Source: Nonomuraea turcica
GTDB taxonomy: Bacteria; Actinomycetota; Actinomycetes; Streptosporangiales; Streptosporangiaceae
Length of the DNA stretch: 64,000 nucleotides
Assembly (NCBI RefSeq): GCF_030718205.1
Contig: NZ_JAUZQF010000001.1
Location: 558,001 to 622,000 of the forward strand
Direction: 5' to 3'
In this document: positions 60,179 to 64,000 of the stretch, one piece after another
How the letters are laid out: each line of letters opens with the position of its first letter
Position numbering within the stretch: position 1 is the stretch's first letter
The notes under the pieces: model-generated
The model's database searches: none
Told to the model about the DNA's origin: nothing
Seen by the model: the letters and a program-made list of their open reading frames with translations, nothing else
Position numbers and translations under genes: made by a program

Positions 60179-61558
60179 ATGCGAGTATTAACCCGCTTGG
60201 CAGCGATCACCGCCGCAACGGTGACCGCCCTGTCGGTGACCGTCGCCACACCCGCCGCCGCCGCGACCGAGCTGGTGGTCAACGGCACCTTCACCACCGG
60301 CACCGCACCATGGTGGAACTCGTCCAACACCTCCATGGCGGTGGACACCGGGCGGCTGCGCGTCAACGTGGCCGGTGGCACGGCCAACCCGTGGGACGCC
60401 ATGGTGGCCCAGAACAACATCGCCCTGACCAGCGGCAAGACCTACACGCTGTCCTTCGACGCCTCCGCCTCCACCTCGGTCAGCGCGGTCACCACCGTGC
60501 AACTGGCCAACAGCCCGTACACCAACACCCTGACGAAGACGATCGCGCTCACCACGACGAGCAAGCGCTTCAGCTTCCCCTTCACCTCCAGCCTGAGTAC
60601 GGCGGCCGGACAGGTGTCGTTCCAGCTCGGTAAGAACGTCGCCCACACGGTCTACCTCGACAACGTCTCCCTCACCGATACCACGTCCGGGCCGCTCGGC
60701 ATGACGAGCGGCTTCTACGTCGACCCCAACTCCAACCCCGCGGTCTGGGTGAGAAACAACTCCGGCGATTCCCGGGCTGCCCGGATCCAGTCCTCTATCG
60801 CCTCCAAGCCGATGGCCCGGTGGTTCGGTAGCTGGAGTGGCGACATCGCCGCCGCCGTCTCCGGCTTCGTGGGTGCCGCGGACAGCGCCGACAAACTGCC
60901 GATCCTGGTCGCGTACAACATCCCCGGCCGCGACGCGTGCGGCGGCCACTCCGGCGGCGGCGCCGGCACCGAAGCGGCGTACAAGACGTGGATCTCCGCG
61001 TTCGCCTCCGGCATCGGCAACCGGCCCGCGGTCGTCGTCATCGAGCCCGACTCGCTTGGTGACTTCGACTGCATGAGCGAGACTGCCCGGCAAGAACGCA
61101 TCCGCATGCTGACCTACGCCACCGAGCAGTTCCGAAGCAAGGCCGCCAACACCTGGGCCTACCTCGACGCCGGCAACGCCGGCTGGACCGCACCGGCGAC
61201 CATGGCCTCCCGGCTGCAGAGCGTGGGCGTCGCCAACGTGCGCGGCTTCTCCGTCAACGTCTCCAACTACTACACCACCAGCCAGTCGGCCACGTACGGC
61301 AACGCGATCAACTCCTCGCTCGGCGGCACCGCCAAGTTCGTGATCGACACCAGCCGCAATGGCAACGGCTCCAACGGTGAATGGTGCAACCCGTCGGGCC
61401 GCAAGCTCGGCGCCACGACGCAGATCGGCGGCGGCGCCGAGATGCTGCTCTGGGTCAAGGTCCCCGGCGACTCGGACGGCAACTGCGGCATCGCGCCGAA
61501 CGTGCCCGCCGGAACGTTCAGCCCGGACCTCGCCATACGACTGATCGACGGAATCTGA
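60179..61558 (+). CDS. Secreted GH6 endoglucanase with N-terminal CBM4/9 module
   Basis: 459 residues. Signal peptide to about residue 28 (ATPAAAA). CBM4/9-type module, residues 30-165 (LVVNGTFTTGTAPWWNSSNT, with SFQLG near the end), closely similar to that of the GH9 gene upstream. GH6 catalytic domain 175-459: GFYVDPNS start, IPGRDACGGHSGGG and VVVIEPDSLGDFDC with catalytic Asp residues, FSVNVSNYYTT, and IDTSRNGNGSNGEWCNPSGR near the end. AAGGAAG precedes the ATG. It starts 30 bases after the GH9 stop, so both belong to one CebR-controlled transcript. Hydrolyses internal beta-1,4-glucan bonds outside the cell. Confidence 0.92.
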   Translation: MRVLTRLAAITAATVTALSVTVATPAAAATELVVNGTFTTGTAPWWNSSNTSMAVDTGRLRVNVAGGTANPWDAMVAQNNIALTSGKTYTLSFDASASTSVSAVTTVQLANSPYTNTLTKTIALTTTSKRFSFPFTSSLSTAAGQVSFQLGKNVAHTVYLDNVSLTDTTSGPLGMTSGFYVDPNSNPAVWVRNNSGDSRAARIQSSIASKPMARWFGSWSGDIAAAVSGFVGAADSADKLPILVAYNIPGRDACGGHSGGGAGTEAAYKTWISAFASGIGNRPAVVVIEPDSLGDFDCMSETARQERIRMLTYATEQFRSKAANTWAYLDAGNAGWTAPATMASRLQSVGVANVRGFSVNVSNYYTTSQSATYGNAINSSLGGTAKFVIDTSRNGNGSNGEWCNPSGRKLGATTQIGGGAEMLLWVKVPGDSDGNCGIAPNVPAGTFSPDLAIRLIDGI

Positions 61559-61735
61559 CCAAGCCGCATAGTCCAGGAACGACGGGTCAGAGCATTACGT
61601 ACCGCATCGGCAGACCTGCCGCTCTGGGGTGGGCCGGGGCAATTTTCGCGTGCTTGTTCATCATGGGTTCCCCGGCCCACCCGCCGACGTCTAGCCTCGG
61701 GCTTTCGTGCGCCTCGTCGAGCCCGGCGTAGCGTG

Positions 61736-62935
61736 TCACCAGGTCACGTGCAACGACTTCAGTCCGAACACGAGACTGAAGACGCGGAACTCGACCTGGT
61801 CGTCCGGCTCGGCGAGCGCAAGCTTGGGGAAGCGCTGGAGCAGCGCCGGGAACGCGATGCGCATCTCCATCCGGGCCAGCGGAGCCCCGAGGCAGTGGTG
61901 CACCCCATGGCCGAAGGCGACGTGACCGGGCGCTCCCCGGGTGATGTCGAGGGTGTCGGGTTTCTCGATGAAGGCGCGGTCACGGTTGGCGGCGGGCAGC
62001 GACGGGAGCACGAGCGACCCCGCCGGGATGATGTGCCCGGCCAGTTCCACCTCCGTGGTGGTGGTGCGCGGCGGCATCGAGTGCACGATCGACAGCCAGC
62101 GCAGCATTTCCTCTACAGCCGGCTCGACCAGGGCGGGATCGTCGCGGAGCAAGGCGAGTTGGTCCGGGTGCCGCAGCAGGGCCAGAGTGCCCAGGCCGAG
62201 CATGTTCGAGGTCGTCTCGTGTCCGGCCAACAGCAGTAGGCCGGCGATCCCGATCAGCTCATTGGTGCTCAGTTCGTCGCCGTGCTCGCGGACCAGCATT
62301 CCCAGCATGTCCTCGCCGGGGTCGGCCTGCGCTCGGGCGACCAGGCTCGCCATGTACTCGCGGTCCTGCCGTCGTGCCGCGATCCGCTGCTCCTCCGGCA
62401 ACGAGATGTCCAGCAGGCGAGCGGAGCGGTCCTGGAACTCGGCGCGGTCGGCGTAGGGCACCCCCAGCAACTCGCTGATCACCAAGGACGGCACCGGCAG
62501 CGCGAAATTCGACACCAGATCGGCCGGCTTGCCGGCCCGTTCCATGTCGTTCAGCGCCGCATCCACGATCTCGGTGATCCGCGGCTCCAGCCGGCGCATC
62601 CGGCGCACCGTGAACTCCGGGGTCAGCATCCGGCGCAACCGCGTGTGCTCCGGCGGGTCGAGCCCGATCAGGTTCCCGGCCCGCATAGCGGCCAGCTCAT
62701 CCTCGCTCACCTGGGTCACGCCAGGTACGCCGACCGCGGTGAAGACATTGCTGAACCGGGCCGAGTCCGACAGCACCTCGCGAACATCCTCGTAGCGAAG
62801 AACGAGATACGCGGGCACGCCGAACGGCGTCATCACCTGTATCACGCCCGCACCGTCGCGTGCGCGGGCCAGCTCCTGGACCGGGTCGAACCCGTTGCGC
62901 CGCATCTGCAGCGGCAACTCCGGCGCTTCCGTCAT
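61736..62935 (-). CDS. Cytochrome P450
   Basis: 399 residues of the bacterial class. I-helix oxygen-binding motif LLLAGHETTSN, K-helix ExxR in VEEMLRWLS, heme-binding loop AFGHGVHHCLGAPLAR with the Cys ligand, and the N-terminal block LIGLDPPEHTRLRRML (PPxHTRLR). Close to the CYP105/CYP107-like groups of actinomycetes that act on drugs, macrolides or terpenes; the substrate is unknown. No ferredoxin follows. AAAGGGTGG precedes the ATG at somewhat long spacing. Divergent from the TetR gene at 63198. Confidence 0.9.
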   Translation of the reverse strand: MTEAPELPLQMRRNGFDPVQELARARDGAGVIQVMTPFGVPAYLVLRYEDVREVLSDSARFSNVFTAVGVPGVTQVSEDELAAMRAGNLIGLDPPEHTRLRRMLTPEFTVRRMRRLEPRITEIVDAALNDMERAGKPADLVSNFALPVPSLVISELLGVPYADRAEFQDRSARLLDISLPEEQRIAARRQDREYMASLVARAQADPGEDMLGMLVREHGDELSTNELIGIAGLLLLAGHETTSNMLGLGTLALLRHPDQLALLRDDPALVEPAVEEMLRWLSIVHSMPPRTTTTEVELAGHIIPAGSLVLPSLPAANRDRAFIEKPDTLDITRGAPGHVAFGHGVHHCLGAPLARMEMRIAFPALLQRFPKLALAEPDDQVEFRVFSLVFGLKSLHVTW

Positions 62936-63130
62936 TGTCTGTCCACCCTTTCCCCCGATTGGTGTGAGACCACCATGTCGTTAGGCCGGCATGGCCGTTG
63001 CAGAGGACACGCTGGACACCATCGCTGATCGTCGCGACGGCCCTGCGCCCCTTGGCCTCGTCGCGCCCCCCGGCACGACGTGCGCGCCGCAGTCCACTTG
63101 CACGCTGCCATGTTGCCCAGGCTGCCATTG

Positions 63131-63147
63131 TTGGCACAATGTGTCAA
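63131..63147. promoter_or_regulatory. Palindromic operator between P450 and TetR genes
   Basis: TTGGCACAATGTGTCAA is a 17-base near-palindrome (TTGxCACAxTGTGxCAA on both strands). It lies 51 bases before the TetR start and about 195 bases from the P450 start, in an AT-rich patch. Confidence 0.65.
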
Positions 63148-63197
63148 CATGTTCCTCGTAGGACAGAAATAGCACGAGATAGCATTCGGTGGTGGAT

Positions 63198-63815
63198 ATG
63201 AACGTGGCCGCCCCGGCCAACATGGCCGAGCGCAAACGCCGGCTCGTGCGCGATGAGCTGACCGAAGCCGCCGTCAAGTTGCTGGCCTATCAGGGATTCG
63301 ACGAGACGACGGTCGACCAGATAGTGGCCGCCGTGGGGATGTCGCGCCGCACGTTCTCCCGCTACTTCGAGTCCAAGGAAGACGTCATCGTCCACATGCT
63401 CGCGGGAGCCGGCGCGCAACTGTGCGCGCAACTGCGCGCCCGGCCCGCCGACGAGTCACCCGCGGCGGCATTGCGTCACGCGCTGTCGGTGTTCACCGCC
63501 ATGATGGTCGACCATCCGGACAAGACACTGCACGTGACCAGGCTGATCCTCGGCACTCCGGCCCTGCTGGCCCGGTTCCTGGAACGGCAGTCGCACTGGC
63601 AGGCCGAGATGACGACGATCCTGGCCGAACGCACCGGCCTCGCCCCGGACACCGACCTGCGGCCGACGCTGGCCGCCGGTGTCGCACTCACCGCGTTCAA
63701 CGCCGCGCTGCGTCGCTGGGCAGACGGCGACGGCACCGCGGACATGGACGAACTGGTCGATGAGGCTTTCACCGCCATTACGCCGGCACTCGACCTCGCC
63801 ACCGACGTGAACTGA
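63198..63815 (+). CDS. TetR-family regulator
   Basis: 205 residues. HTH: VRDELTEAAVKLLAYQGFDE, then TTVDQIVAAVGMSRRTFSRY and FESKEDVI. The C-terminal domain has the MDHPDK-like and LARFLERQSHWQ helices of the TetR_C group with P450 neighbours. The start may be GTG 63189 or ATG 63198; I use the ATG. It probably represses the divergent P450 and itself through the site at 63131. Confidence 0.87.
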   Translation: MNVAAPANMAERKRRLVRDELTEAAVKLLAYQGFDETTVDQIVAAVGMSRRTFSRYFESKEDVIVHMLAGAGAQLCAQLRARPADESPAAALRHALSVFTAMMVDHPDKTLHVTRLILGTPALLARFLERQSHWQAEMTTILAERTGLAPDTDLRPTLAAGVALTAFNAALRRWADGDGTADMDELVDEAFTAITPALDLATDVN

Positions 63816-63900
63816 CCCCCGAACCCCAGCTCCTGCCGATAGAAGGCGGTGTCGGCAATCGCCGACTCCCACGCGCGCACGACACGAGAGGCCCAGCACA

Positions 63901-64000
63901 ATGGTCAACCGCGACGCCGTCTCACTCGACGACCCGGTCGGTGAGTCGCTCCGCGGCCACCACACACATCTGGCCCGCCGGCTCGGCCAGGCGGCCGGTT
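63901..64000 (+). CDS. 5' part of a gene cut by the window end
   Basis: ATG 63901 opens MVNRDAVSLDDPVGESLRGH and continues without stop to the end. The DDPVGESLRGHHTHLARR block resembles the first residues of a group of GNAT acetyltransferases (xNPxxxSLxGxHAHxA), but 33 residues are too few to be sure. GAGAGGCCC precedes the ATG. The window ends inside it. Confidence 0.5.
   Translation, partial: MVNRDAVSLDDPVGESLRGHHTHLARRLGQAAG

Noticed and set aside
61559..61735. Small plus-strand gene between GH6 and P450 genes
   Set aside because: Short frames only, without a start signal or motif; treated as intergenic.
1..64000. CRISPR array, rRNA operon or full insertion sequence
   Set aside because: I see no regularly spaced short repeats, no rRNA-like stretch and no intact transposase with terminal inverted repeats in the window.

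Overview
The window is high-GC actinomycete chromosome. The evidence is GC-rich third codon positions, GTG starts, GTGA/ATGA gene couplings, a CebR-type cellobiose regulon, MmyB-type regulators and families such as DUF6461 and DUF6493. The gene content would fit Nonomuraea or another Streptosporangiales genus, but no rRNA or marker gene is present to prove it.

Region 1 (about 1-16 kb) is accessory and decaying. Intact small genes (a YwqG-like protein, a phosphotransferase, a BASS transporter, an NlpC/P60 hydrolase, a DUF6461 protein, a duplicated-half membrane protein with its own HTH regulator, a GNAT, a secreted six-cysteine protein, an RsbW-like kinase) sit among frameshifted or truncated relics (CU044_5270, aminotransferase, old-yellow-enzyme, MFS, serine recombinase, GntR/UTRA, DoxX, tyrosine integrase). 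Three copies of the 3' half of a tRNA-Tyr gene (10.8, 13.6 and 15.1 kb), plus a 105-bp repeat at 1.04 and 13.47 kb carrying arm-site-like GTGCAAT pairs, point to repeated integration and excision of a tRNA-targeting element.

Region 2 (15.5-21.7 kb) has two SDR genes, each divergent from its own MmyB-type regulator, then a GNAT, a WYL regulator broken by a 5-base G run, and a truncated VOC gene. Region 3 (22-27.5 kb) is a complete sugar operon on the minus strand: LacI regulator with tandem operators, lipoprotein binding protein, two permeases and a GH32-like cytosolic hydrolase.

Region 4 (28.3-33.7 kb) is a five-gene minus-strand set (hormone-sensitive-lipase-type hydrolase, alpha/beta hydrolase, quinone-oxidoreductase-like enzyme of lower GC, alpha/beta hydrolase, SDR) divergent from a TetR gene. 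A second version of the hydrolase/TetR/SDR set lies at 45.2-49.0 kb, and both promoters carry the 10-mer TACGACCATA. Between them are a large membrane protein, a DUF6493 protein, a MarR-controlled pair of SMR transporters, and a membrane protein followed by a two-component system.

Region 5 (50.3-61.6 kb) is a cellulose/cellobiose utilisation locus. cebE-cebF-cebG-bglC-cebR-aldo/keto reductase run on the minus strand, and a GH9 plus a GH6 cellulase run divergently on the plus strand. One perfect CebR box (TGGGAGCGCTCCCA) lies between them, and two near-perfect boxes precede a second LacI gene. Secreted cellulases would release cellobiose, CebEFG would import it, BglC would split it and CebR would sense it. 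The GH9 gene carries a one-base frameshift between its two halves of catalytic residues. The window ends with a cytochrome P450 divergent from a TetR gene with a palindromic operator, and a gene cut by the window edge.
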